From positions 1 through 23,535 of the forward strand of contig JADNRV010000586.1 of the NCBI GenBank assembly GCA_015499995.1: DNA of 23,535 bases, given 5' to 3'. The DNA is from Flammula alnicola. Its lineage: Eukaryota; Basidiomycota; Agaricomycetes; Agaricales; Strophariaceae. Shown in pieces: positions 1 through 9,054 of this stretch (position 1 is its first letter; each line of letters starts with the position of its first letter). The position numbers and the translations under genes were made by a program. The notes under the pieces are model-generated. The model saw nothing but the letters and a program-made list of their open reading frames with translations, made no database searches and was not told the DNA's origin.

Positions 1-1
1 A

Positions 2-196
2 GCCAATGGCACCGTGTCGCGGAATCCAGGTGTCAAATTCCTAGAGTTAAATGGCAGTGAGACCTCCTTATTTTTGATATTCAAGCATGCGTTCTTCCGG
101 CAGTTCATAACGGAATTCAAGCTTGAAGCTTCCACTTTAACAGGACATGATACTGTCCCACGACTCGAGCCTGTAGAAGTTCAGAGATCTTGTTAG
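2..196 (+). CDS. Possible 3'-terminal exon of an unidentified gene (left-truncated)
   Basis: The frame starting at base 2 is open from the window edge to a TAG at 194-196 and gives about 64 residues ending VEVQRSC. The only in-frame start is a GTG at 14, which is not expected in a fungus, so if coding this is the end of a gene that begins outside the window. The residues are mixed hydrophobic/charged without low complexity, but I recognise no domain. The alternative is random open frame. Confidence is low because there is no splice acceptor or homologous motif to anchor it. Confidence 0.25.
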   Translation, partial: ANGTVSRNPGVKFLELNGSETSLFLIFKHAFFRQFITEFKLEASTLTGHDTVPRLEPVEVQRSC

Positions 197-528
197 GGGA
201 CAAGACCTGTGTTCCTGTTAGGAAGTGCATATCTCGCAGCCGGTGCATATGTGAGGTACGAATCTTATTGGAGTCTTTTTCTAAATACAGAGAATTTCCC
301 TATTAATAAGCGACAGATTTCTAGTTTTCCTTGGCAAGGCAAACAGGCACATTTGCTGTGACAGATTGGTTCAGACCGTTTCCGAATATCTGATTTGGTC
401 AAGCATATATTGTCCCTGTTGATTGTTTGTTGACTCAGAGTGACTCAGCAGAAGAACTCGAGTCATTTGCATATGTAAGACCATTATACAAAAGGGCTCG
501 ATATTTCTCTTCTTTTCATCATCTCACA
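197..528. other. Intergenic region and promoter of the gene at 529
   Basis: No supported gene. A TATA-like stretch lies at about 483-491 (TTATACAAA), roughly 40 bp before the ATG at 529, and the 25 bp before the ATG are pyrimidine-rich (TTTCTCTTCTTTTCATCATC), as is common at fungal transcription starts. Confidence 0.4.
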
Positions 529-1909
529 ATGGCTCCCGTCGATGACGACTCACCTAATACTTCTGCTCAATCCATTACATCTGCCCAGTCCCGCCCTCTC
601 CAGAGGGAAGGTGCTGTCTTTCTGCGAACAGATGCAGAGCTGGAGATTGAAGCTGCCATGCTGCGCTCTAGCCCCCACCAGAACTGTCGATCCTTGGGAA
701 ACGACCGCGTCAGAAAGGCGATTCAGCCAACGGTGGAGATACTGAACCCGAGGACGATCCTTCGACGACGCCGACACAGTTTCAAGCATTGGCACCATCA
801 ACAAGCAATGTTACCGTGGCGAGTCTGCGTTCTGCAACACGCAAGAAGCTGCGGGCAGAACAACGCGATGAATTGGAAGTGTTCCTGTTGGTGAGTCCCA
901 CTGATCGATTGATGTGTTGTTTGACTTGCACGTCTAAACGTCATATGTAGGACTCGCCCCTTGGTCGGCAGGCAAAGCTCTTGATTTGTCTCTTGTCAGT
1001 GGAGAACAAGGTGGACTCGTTCCAGTCGGCGGCACCACCGTTTCAGGTCTCTGAAGAGCTCAAAGTATGTCTCTCAGACTTGACCTGTTGCTCATAGCTT
1101 AGCTGTTCATAGACCAACATCAACAACTATGCGCTTGCCGTTCTCCTTTCCGTCAAGATCAGCGCCTATAAAGGCAACATTCCTCGTAATCATATCTTGG
1201 TCTGTCCTTCACCCTTCCTTGAACTTTGCATTGATCACTTTATATAGAATATTATTAGCAAATATCGTTTTGATCTGCCACCTAGAATTGAGCACGACTA
1301 TGCTAGTTGGGAAAAGATAAAAACCCAAGTCAGTTACGCCCTCACCCAACTTCAATCAAAGATCAAGAAAATTGTACGTGATGCACCAGTGCGAGTACCC
1401 TGTTTTACTGACAGGGACCCAACGTTTCCTCTCTTCTTGAACAGGTTAATCAGAGCATCATTTCCAACCAGAACATATTTTCCCTTGCCCAGCAGATCGT
1501 CAAAGATACGCCGTGTCGTCCCACCGTCCAGCTTTGCGCCCGAGTTGCAATTATGGCAAGTGACTTTTTCTTCTCCTGCCACTGCTCCCATCTGACATAT
1601 CTTGACAGCGCAAGGTTCACAGAGAATGTGGGGGGTCTGACAGGTATTGGAACCTGATTGACGACCGCCTTGAGTTTATTCGCAAGACAGCAGACTCCTC
1701 CGCCTCTAAAGTCACAAAGTGGGTTATAATCTCTTAGGTTTCCTCACAATCACTTACCGATCTGACTCATTAGGGCTTTCAATGCCATCCTCAAGGCTGA
1801 CCGACAGTTATACGGAGCCGATGAGGACTATGAAATCAAGGATACTTTGCCCGATGAATTCCAACAGCGCGTAGACGACGTAGTGTCTGGGAATGTAGTT
1901 CCGGAGTGA
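529..1909 (+). CDS. Uncharacterised eight-exon protein, about 324 aa
   Basis: Exons join at 529-610, 682-890, 951-1064, 1113-1199, 1248-1373, 1445-1555, 1609-1718 and 1774-1909; every junction keeps phase and the sum is 325 codons including TGA. The ATG at 529 sits in a good context (CACAATGGCT). The N-terminus (about residues 1-70) is polar and disordered; the rest is helical, beginning with a basic stretch (TRKKLRAEQRDELEVFLL) and including a motif LLSVKISAYKGNIPRNHIL. Intron 6 (1556-1608) starts with GCAAGT instead of GT. The first intron (611-681) is the least certain junction. No domain is recognised and no function is proposed; the style suggests a fungal-specific family. An AATAAA at 1974-1979 fits a poly(A) signal. 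Confidence 0.75.
1556..1608 (+). other. GC-AG intron
   Basis: Between exons 6 and 7 of the gene at 529 the only junction that keeps the frame uses donor ATG|GCAAGT and acceptor TTGACAG|CGC, giving a 53-bp intron with a non-canonical GC donor. The rest of the donor matches consensus perfectly, as is usual for GC donors. Confidence 0.7.
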
Positions 1910-1973
1910 TATTAGCACACTGCTGTCACAAGCGCCACATTAGAAGTATTTTCATTTTTATATACATACCACC

Positions 1974-1979
1974 AATAAA
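1974..1979 (+). terminator. Poly(A) signal AATAAA
   Basis: AATAAA lies 65 bp after the TGA of the gene at 529-1909, on the coding strand, in AT-rich sequence. Confidence 0.5.
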
Positions 1980-2440
1980 TATGCACATTGTGCAAGCCTT
2001 ATGCGTATCATGCGAACCAGACTCAGGAGGCTGTTGGATCCCGGTGAGATATCACCTATTAGTGTCAGATATAATTTGCTAGCAATGACGTGGAAACTGC
2101 TGTTTGCGAAAGTCTCAGCTTTCATTCAGTGCCAAACCAAATAAACTGCTGAAAAAAATGCATTAACACAACGAGCAAGCCACCAGCTATGCAACATCAA
2201 GTACATATCAGTGAGTTCATTTGTCCGACAAGTCGTGCAACACAGGGAGAGGGCAGACAATTTGATGGGATAAGAGGCGGTTAGGTGGTATACTGAATGA
2301 GTTCAGCAGCATTGATGGTCCATTAGCACCTACAAGTGACCGAGGTTTCAAATCTCGTGAACCGCCTATCGTATGATGTATTATCACAACCTGACTCCAC
2401 AGCACAAATATCCGAGTTGAGTATGACAGACGGCACATTA
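1980..2440. other. Intergenic DNA without a supported gene
   Basis: AT-rich sequence. Short open frames on both strands (for example at 2217-2438 and 2323-2547 on the minus strand) lack domain character or splice continuity. Only the last 20 bp or so (GACAGACGGCACATTA) resemble the tail of the tandem repeat unit that follows. Confidence 0.4.
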
Positions 2441-2446
2441 TTTTTT

Positions 2447-2860
2447 GGGTCTGGACAAGGTATTGGAATTCGTGGACAACCCAAAGAATTACAGGCGTTC
2501 AGGATCTGACCAGACACAGAGGGGGTACCTGGCTCCAAAGCACGCAATCACGGGTCAACCAAGAGAGACGGCACCTTTTTATTTGGGTCTGGACAAGGTG
2601 TTGGAATTCGTGGACAACCCAAAGAATTACACGCGTTCAGGATCTGACCAGACACAGAGGGGGTACCTGCCTCAACAGCCTACAATCACGGGACAACTAA
2701 GACAGACAGCACATCATTTTTTGGGACGGGATGAGGTGTCGGAATACATAGACAACCCAAAGAATTACATGCGCTCAGGATCTAACCATGCGGCGAAAAG
2801 TGAGGAATTATTATGCGTGGACAATCCATGGCTCTAAACGTTCGACCCACATCGAACTGG
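2447..2860 (+). repeat. 138-bp tandem repeat, three copies
   Basis: The landmark GGGTCTGGACAAGG begins at 2447 and 2585 and a diverged version (GGGACGGGATGAGG) at 2723, so the period is exactly 138 bp. Copies 1 and 2 are very similar along their whole length. Copy 3 keeps the first part (GACAACCCAAAGAATTACA) and diverges after about 2790. The bases before copy 1 match only the end of a unit. Because 138 is a multiple of three, one plus-strand frame stays open across the array (46 residues per unit), but there is no start context, upstream exon or codon evidence that it is expressed. Confidence 0.85.
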
Positions 2861-3130
2861 CACCACGGTGTCCAAATTCTGGGCGTCGACTGGCTGCCAG
2901 CATCTGTTCACATTGACTCCATGTTCCAAAAATATGTTGGCACTGTGCAGACTTCACGTGTCCCTCACGTTTTTCCCAATTGTGTTTCTCGACTCTCGAG
3001 TCACACAGCTGACAGCCAGTGCAGATTTGTTCCTTCTGATGACTGAACGCGCTGGCACCATACGCACACAGTAGCATTGTTATAGAATAAAATTCACTCT
3101 TTATATGCTTGAAATCAAACCAATGACCGA
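2861..3130. other. Intergenic DNA without a supported gene
   Basis: Overlapping short open frames on both strands (2813-3046 +, 2811-3077 -) show no family motif. Nothing else is seen. Confidence 0.35.
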
Positions 3131-3179
3131 GTGTTTATCAACCAACAACAAGTTGGTTGGCGCAAACCTATTCTAACCT

Positions 3180-3375
3180 ATCTCCGGTTGATATTCATCC
3201 ACGGAAGCAGATTTCTCAGTTTGGTTGATTTCGGCCGTTTTAGGATGAAAGTCAATCTAAGGGATTCAACCAATGAGATCATAACATTAATCCTAATATC
3301 GTTGAATATCATCCTAAGTACAGTTGAATGTAATATGTCGGTAGGTTGAACCTCAGGTTGAATATCATCCTGAGT
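3180..3375. repeat. Degenerate repeat of a GGTTGAATATCATCC motif
   Basis: Copies or variants of the motif occur at about 3184-3202 (GGTTGATATTCATCC), 3300-3315 (GTTGAATATCATCCTAAG) and 3355-3373 (GGTTGAATATCATCCTGAG), with further partial matches (GGTTGAAC, CAGTTGAATG) in between. The region directly abuts the broken end of the Helitron gene. It may be the edge of another repeat element or a decayed array. Confidence 0.45.
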
Positions 3376-5151
3376 GAGCCCCACAGTGATTTAAAAGTGC
3401 TTTCTTCTTCAATTGAAACACGTGAGATACCAGGTCTGGCCGATCTCCAACAGCTTGACCAGGCAGAAGTTCTCGTGTAATTTCGGGCCAGTTTGGATTT
3501 GCTGTCATAGTCAAGAAAATGTCTATCTTTTTGAAATGTCGTGCGATAGCCATTCCATCCAAATAACGCTGATGCATGTCGCGAGGTCCACCAAGATAAG
3601 ATGAGGGGAGGATGATACGCTCCCCTAATTGATTAAGATCTATGTGATCATCGGTACTTGACAATGCATCTTCTATCCCATTGAGCATGGTGACTCGCAG
3701 TTTCGGCTGTTGAGTGCGAATGAAATGAAGGCGTTCCTGGTCGATACACGTGAACATATCAACCAAGTATGTCTGAAACAATCGACATCCTCGCAATATG
3801 GTTGAAAATTCATTTGGTCGTGAATGAAGTCGGTATGCCGTATATTGCAACAGTGTTATACGTCTCGGGTTGTCAGGGACCCGCAAACCTTGATACCAGC
3901 CAGGCTCTCCGTATGGAAACAGTAAAACATATTGCAAGGGTGCATACGCAGCATGTCCCTCATTGATGCGATTTAGTTGTAGGTGGTCACGATTGTCGCG
4001 CAAATTGTAATAGTGTTGTGGTCGAAGGTGAAGGACTATATCGCGATAATCTCCTTGGAAATCATTCGCGCCAGGTAAGATGACTCCGACTTCATCTGCG
4101 GTTGGTAAGTTATATCGTCGAGAATCATTACCTGGAACCACACATAATTTGATCGTGTAGTCAGGAGCATCATACATCCGAAGAACTTCGTAAGCGTGTT
4201 GATAAACAGGAGTGTACGCGTTGTTATTCCCCATTACACGTTGAAGAATGGCCATCGTGTTCATAGACAGATTGCCATTTCGAGAAACGCGATATTGGTA
4301 TGCAGCATGAGGATCATAAATATAGAGTTGCAAGTAGCATGGGGGAACAGATGATTCTGGAAGCAAAGAACCCGATAGGTGTTTGAGTTCGCCATGAATT
4401 CGAAAGACGGGCGGTCCACGACCGATGATTGAGCGGTCAACTTTGACACCCAGAGACGTAAAGCCGAGCGCGGCGTTATATTGAACGATGTTTTTTCGAA
4501 ATTCTTTGGCTTCATGAGTGTCGTCAACGAATAAATCATACAGAGCAGTGGGAGGGACGCGAAGAGGAGCCAGCTTCACTTTACCATGTGCGCAACATGT
4601 CTCAAATTCTGAATGACCAACTCTCGATGATGAGACACGCTCCTTGAGCCAATGAAGGGCATCACAAAAAGGGCAATGTATATTCATGATGCCTAAATCA
4701 TTGACAGATAAAGTATCGAGGACAGGTCGACGTGCAATGCAGAAAAGAGGACTGCGCACTATGAAAACTTTCAGTGTATATAAAAAGAAAAACAGAGAAG
4801 GGTACTCACTCATGACATGCAACTCATCGTCATCTGCAATCTGCTCTCGTAAATCGACGTCTGTATCGCTACCACTGTTGTTATTGTGAGGATCGTAAGG
4901 GACTGTAGGCGAGGCAGCAGTTTCGTTGAGATATCTTTCGATATGCTGATGAGACCTTCCAGTATGCGAGTTTCTCCCCATACTGGAGGTAGGCGCAACA
5001 CCCTTAAGAAACAATCAGTATTATTGTTTAGAACACGGCGATATATCATGCGCATACGTACCGAGACAATTTCAGGCAACCTCCATGTCGTGCGAGGTCG
5101 ATAAGATGGACAACGAATACGTGCAGATCTTCGAACGGTATCTTGAGACAT
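3365..5151 (-). CDS. Helitron Rep/helicase, 3'-truncated (Helitron_like_N part only)
   Basis: The spliced model is 5151-5062 (MSQDTVRRSAR...), 5002-4810 and 4692-3365, about 536 aa. The second intron (4809-4693, 117 bp) is in frame and open; GTGAGT donor and TTTAG acceptor support removal. After splicing, a zinc-finger-like block (CPFC...LHWL) and the Helitron signature CCAHGKVKL appear, and towards the end the Helitron_like_N signature TMTANPNWPEI followed by LLPGQAVGDRPDLVSHVFQLKKKALL-type sequence. A full Rep continues into an H-x-H (HUH) motif, a catalytic Tyr and a Pif1-like helicase. Here homology stops after FQLKKKALL near 3396 and an unrelated tail runs to a stop at 3365. It therefore lacks the nuclease active site and the helicase and cannot be an active transposase, although the remaining frame has no disabling stop. 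Confidence 0.85.
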
Positions 5152-5450
5152 GGTGGGAGACAGCAAACCACCATTAGTACAGCCACATTAACGTTAGGAA
5201 ACGGTGTGACCGATCGAAACCGTCACGATGCCGAGGTGCGTAAACAGTTGGAGTACCCCCAACAACGCAAGATAGTGCTCTGGCACAATGCCAGCGTTTG
5301 CGATAACGAAAAGCACGGAGATAGCGACAATGAAAGTGCTCGGATCTGAGTCTTACGAAAAGGGATCTCATTCGGCGCCCGGATCGCGCCCGTGTCGTCT
5401 TCTGCAAAGCGTGAGAATCGCCTCGGCATCTAGCCTCTTTAGTAGTAGTG
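5152..5450. other. Helitron 5' flank, no supported gene
   Basis: This stretch contains overlapping short open frames on both strands and no recognised motif. It probably holds the promoter and 5' end of the Helitron remnant. It ends in AGTAGTAGTG next to the inverted repeat. Confidence 0.35.
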
Positions 5451-5920
5451 ATAGTGGTGTGGCTGTGTAATGTACAAACATTGAACAAACAAACTTACTG
5501 CAACCTTTTGCACTCGGTGATCTCGGCATTCCCACGATCTCAACTTTGACCTTTCTGCGCTCTCATATTTCCTCTCTTTTCCGGGAGAGCTGCAAATATT
5601 ATATATACCTTTGTGGGCTCTGCCTGAGTGATCTGGGAATTTTTGGAGGTCAGGCGAAGAGCCCACCAAGATTTTGAGCTGGCATTTCATTGCTTCCTGC
5701 CATATGGTCTTTTTAGCCTCGGGTTGTTCGTCTGTGACCTCCAAAAATTCCCAGATCACTCAGGCGGAGCCCACAAAGGTATATATAATATTTGCTGCTC
5801 TCCCGGAAAAGAGAGGAAATATGAGAGCGCAGAAAGGTCAAGTTGGGATCGTGGGAATGCCGAGATCACCGAGTGCAAAAGTTTGTTCAATGTTTGTACA
5901 TTACACAGCCACACCACTAT
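5451..5920. repeat. Large near-perfect inverted repeat (foldback), arms about 200 and 186 bp, 82-nt loop
   Basis: The left arm 5451-5652 begins ATAGTGGTGTGGCTGTG and the right arm 5735-5920 ends in its reverse complement. Aligned by eye, the arms differ by about three substitutions, one single-base indel and a 15-bp segment present only in the left arm (about 5490-5510). The unique loop is 5653-5734. Each arm contains a TATA-like GGTATATATAATATTT, so two identical promoter-like sequences point in opposite directions. No target duplication flanks the repeat. Short proteins can be read from both arms (5439-5759 -, 5628-6020 +) but they are translations of the same repeated sequence. The high arm identity suggests recent origin or gene conversion. 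Confidence 0.85.
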
Positions 5921-5964
5921 AAAACAAATCGTCGCTATGATGAAGCTCCTTACTGTATCGAGAG

Positions 5965-6043
5965 TGTTAGATAAAGTTTTGGTCAGGTTAACCATTACTC
6001 CACCGTGGAGTAATGGTTAACCTGACCAAAACTTTATCTAACA
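5965..6043. mobile_element. Perfect 79-bp palindrome with TG...CA ends and GAGAG flanking repeats
   Basis: The sequence starts TGTTAGATAAAG and ends CTTTATCTAACA. Every base from 5965 to 6003 pairs with 6043 to 6005 around a single centre base at 6004. GAGAG occurs immediately outside on both sides (5960-5964 and 6044-6048), like a 5-bp target-site duplication. TG...CA ends with 5-bp duplications are typical of LTR and integrase-type insertions, and TGTTA-like ends also occur in Ginger-type DNA elements. A solo LTR is not palindromic throughout, so the class is unresolved. Confidence 0.6.
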
Positions 6044-6055
6044 GAGAGGGTGCTT

Positions 6056-6232
6056 TTAGGAGCCTGCGACCGATCCAAAGCTTTCGATAGAACGGTCCCT
6101 GACTTCTTTCTCCGTCATACCATGTTGTGCCATCGCGGTGTGCACACATTCCTGCACTTCACGGCTCTCTGAAGCGCTTGTGAAGGCAGGTCGGATTTGC
6201 GGTGTGTTTCTTTCGGCGATGAGAGGGTCCAT
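6056..6232 (-). CDS. Possible small protein or terminal exon, 58 aa
   Basis: An ATG at 6232 opens a frame to TAA at 6056. The product begins MDPLIAERNTPQIRP and contains a polar, helical stretch (VQECVHTAMAQHGMTEKEV). Upstream on the same strand there are intron-like signals (GTACGG donor near 6345, CTCGAG/TTCG near 6250), so it could be the last exon of a longer gene. I recognise no family. It ends 13 bp from the 79-bp palindrome. It may equally be a chance frame. Confidence 0.2.
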   Translation of the reverse strand: MDPLIAERNTPQIRPAFTSASESREVQECVHTAMAQHGMTEKEVRDRSIESFGSVAGS

Positions 6233-6700
6233 AGATATACTGTGATGCGAACTCGAGACAGGTGGAAGAGAAGACGAGACACAAATTAGCACCACTGTTC
6301 TCGGAATTTCTATTTCTGCAGAGAGAGAGGCAACTAACCGTACCGCGATGGAAATACAGATCCAAAGTCAAGTTGAATTTTTGAGACAAGTCACAGCAAG
6401 ATACAATATTATTATATGTATTAGGGCATGGACGCGTGAAGATGCGCGAAAACCAAAAGTTTGCTGGTGTCCTTCGAGTTCTTGTTGTTGCATATAAATC
6501 ACGTACCTCAAGACTGGAAGTCGCGCTAAGGACGCCGCCCGAAGCTTGCTCGCGGTTTCATGGATTGGAACGCCAGACAGTCACGGGACACCACCACACC
6601 GCGAAAGTCGGCAAGAGTTGAGGGGTGGCAACAGTTCAGAACGAATCAATGATAATATACAAGCGAGGCAAGAAATCCTCCAAAAAAAAAGCGGCACTCC
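6233..6700. other. Intergenic region
   Basis: No further gene is supported. It contains an AT-rich stretch at 6395-6425 and the presumed 3' UTR of the PHD-finger gene (minus strand, left of 6701). Confidence 0.35.
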
Positions 6701-8459
6701 TCAAAACTCCAGGTCCGCCATCTTCTCGTTCATCCAAATATCAGCAGAAAAGAAGAACGGCGTCGTCGACAGGCGCACTGCAGGCATGACCTTTCCTTCA
6801 AGCTGTCCGCCTCCAGAAGCCAGCTCGGATCCTTGTAAGCTTACAGGTGCTGTAGTGACCTTGAAGCCCTTCCTGCCGCGCCTTGACTTGGGTAGCACAG
6901 GAGCACCGTCACGCGCGATTGTCGACTGCCCACCAAGTTCTCCAGGACCACCCGTACTGAGACGAAGATCGTCTAGTCGGGGCGCAGACGCAGACGCAGA
7001 CCCGGTCGCCGAAACCTGCTGCACTCGCTCTCGCGCGACGCGTCGCCGCGCCAACGCCCGCTGCCACATATCCGGCTCTGCATCTGGTGTGCTGCGGCGC
7101 GCGTTTATCCACGCTGGGATGAGCTGGAGATGGGGTCGGGGTTCGCTAGATGTCACCACCGGAGTCGGCGCAGAGGCTTGCTGGGGCTCTGGATGCGGTG
7201 TAGCCTCAGGGTTGGGTGTTGGATTTGAAGGAGGGATGTGGGGTGCCGGAGATGGTGCAGACGGTTGCAGTGGTAGTGGTGGAGGCGGCGTCTGATCGTC
7301 CTCAACATCGACCATCTCATGATCCTCGTCCGTCGACATCGACAGATCGATGAAGTCAGAGATGAGCCCTGTGCTAGAGACCGAAGAGCGTGTATTTCTG
7401 TCCTTTTTCCCACTATTATTGTGGATTCTATCAGGCACTAGGAGGGGGAAGGGATCGTCGATGATTCGTATGCCAGTGCCTCGAACTTGCGGGGGTTGTA
7501 GGACTGGTGCTTGTGCTTGATCCTGCTGCGGCCTGGGCTTGGAGGAAGTTTTCTTCGTCACAAATTGGTATTGTTTTTGCTTCGGGGCAGGAGGAGCAGG
7601 TCGTGCGGTAAGCGAACTTGTTTGCACAGACGAACGCAACGTCGGCGCAGTACCGGGAGTAGCACTGGTGAGAGCCCCAGCGTTCCGCTGCCGTTCTCGT
7701 TCCATTTGCCGCTGGCGTTCGCGCTCCTGTACCACCGGCCGTGATTTTGTCGACTTGGCTGCGATCCCGATGGCCTGTTTGGGCTGGGAATGCTTGCTGA
7801 CGACAGGTCGTGGACCATCTACAATTACGATGTCGTCGTCACCGTCATCGTCAATAACAATTGGGCTTGGTCGTCTCTGGACAGCAGACGGGTTATTGTT
7901 GATGGGCTGGCGCGTAGATTTCGCCGCGACTAATGTCTGTTGAGGACGCGTACGCGTACTAGAGCCCGGTCCCGAGCTGGACTCTGATCGTGTGCTTGCA
8001 CCGTCTACCCGCGAAGAAGACGCTTCCCGATTGGTAGTGTTCGTTTTTACACTCTCTGCTGCTGTCGTCCAGGTAGAAAGTTTTCCTTTTCCCTTCACAC
8101 ATGTGCCGCATGTCCATTGGGGTCTCTTTGGTCCAGGCGGAGGCTTTACATTTGGATTCTGGAATTTGCTATTGTAATCCTTGATTATCTGGATGAGGTC
8201 TTTATCGGAGACCACTGGACGATGACATCCTATACAGATCAAAGAAGACAGGAAGAAGAAAAACAGAGAGCGAAGTCAGCGCGCTGCATGAACCTTCCTG
8301 CTGCTAGTCTGGCCATGGTGCAGAGGAAAGGGTTAGCAGGGGGAGATGAAGGGAATGGTGCTAACTGTGATGCCACGAGCGTTCGCATTGGTTGCAAGTG
8401 AGGATGAAGTTGTTATGATCATTATTTGTTCTGAGACAAGATGAACAGGAGGTCGACAT
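6701..8459 (-). CDS. PHD-finger protein with long disordered tail, about 540 aa
   Basis: Exon 1 is 8459-8366 and exon 2 is 8229-6701, joined in frame across a 136-bp intron (donor A|GTTAGC, acceptor TGTATAG|GA). Splicing reconstitutes a C4HC3 PHD zinc finger: Cys5, Cys8, Cys22, Cys25, His30, Cys33, Cys72 and Cys75, with Trp29 before the His and Trp70 two residues before the last Cys pair, as in known PHD fingers. Without the intron no ATG starts exon 2. Residues about 80-540 are low complexity: Ser/Pro/Arg-rich, an acidic patch (DDDGDDDIVIV), a basic RERERQRQMERERQR helix and a proline-rich stretch. PHD fingers usually read histone H3 tails, so a nuclear chromatin role is inferred; no catalytic domain is visible. 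Head-to-head with the gene at 9055. Confidence 0.75.
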
Positions 8460-9054
8460 TGGCGGAGGATCGAATGGCACGATTTTGCGATGGCCAAGAA
8501 GTGGATGTCGATGAACGTTCGAGCGAAGGTGAGAAGAAAGCGTAATTTGCGTCTGTTTGTCTCAAAGAGACTTGGCAAGAAGCGACGCCGTACTCTAATT
8601 ATACGTGCAGGCTGGATGTATTCTGGAGCTCGGAACGTTGTGGTAGGGATCATCCAAGGTTTGACAACAGATCATCAGGGGCTACGATGATGCCTTTATG
8701 ACTTGGCGCTCCGAAGACTTGCATCATTTGGGGGCGAGTGGAATACGTGACAGACAACTTGCGGAAGATCGCGACATGCACGTTGACGAGCGTGAATCGC
8801 CGCCTGGACGCATTGAGAGAAATTGAAAGAGGTTTAAGCAGTACAATGAGGACTGAATAGTACTGAATACAAGGAACGTGTTGATGAGAGTGTTCACGGG
8901 GTTAGAATATTGGAAGATTCGCTGCGGGTGGGCGGAGCATGGGCGTGGATAGACAACATGGTGGCGTCATGGCACAATAGTCATGTGCCTGTACGTCACC
9001 TCGTGTCTGGTACAAAAGCTCGTTGAGACTTTGCACTTACTACCCGTATACACC
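8460..9054. promoter_or_regulatory. Divergent promoter region between PHD-finger gene and membrane-protein gene
   Basis: About 595 bp separate two start codons on opposite strands. Small open frames here (8490-8690 + and its antisense) are Arg/Lys-rich and unsupported. No clear TATA box was identified; TACAAAAGC at 9011-9019 lies about 40 bp before the ATG at 9055. Confidence 0.4.

Larger units (their letters stand above)
3365..5450 (-). mobile_element. Helitron relic, left part deleted
   Basis: The remnant carries the 5' part of a Rep gene read right to left. Its left boundary is a breakpoint at about 3396, where Helitron protein similarity ends abruptly. The right (5') terminus, expected to begin TC on the minus strand, cannot be placed; it may lie anywhere between 5152 and about 5450. 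No CTRR end with a subterminal hairpin is present because the 3' half is missing. Confidence 0.6.

Noticed and set aside
2447..2860. Tandem units considered as a CRISPR array
   Set aside because: Units are 138 bp, head-to-tail with no short repeat/variable spacer pattern, in a fungal genome.
4693..4809. In-frame segment of the Helitron gene read as protein (hydrophobic FFFLYTLKVF)
   Set aside because: It has GTGAGT and TTTAG borders, and removing it places the conserved CPFC block directly after the acidic region, so it is treated as an intron.
5439..6020. Two similar proteins on opposite strands sharing the sequence DLQKFPDHSG
   Set aside because: They are the two arms of one inverted repeat translated in opposite directions; the similarity comes from the DNA repeat and not from two genes.
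6546..7295. 249-codon plus-strand open frame
   Set aside because: It is antisense to the low-complexity part of the PHD-finger gene. GC-rich repetitive codons open the opposite strand, and the product is Ser/Arg/Gly-rich without any domain.
7539..7943. 134-codon plus-strand open frame
   Set aside because: Another antisense shadow of the PHD-finger gene exon, without a splice partner or motif.
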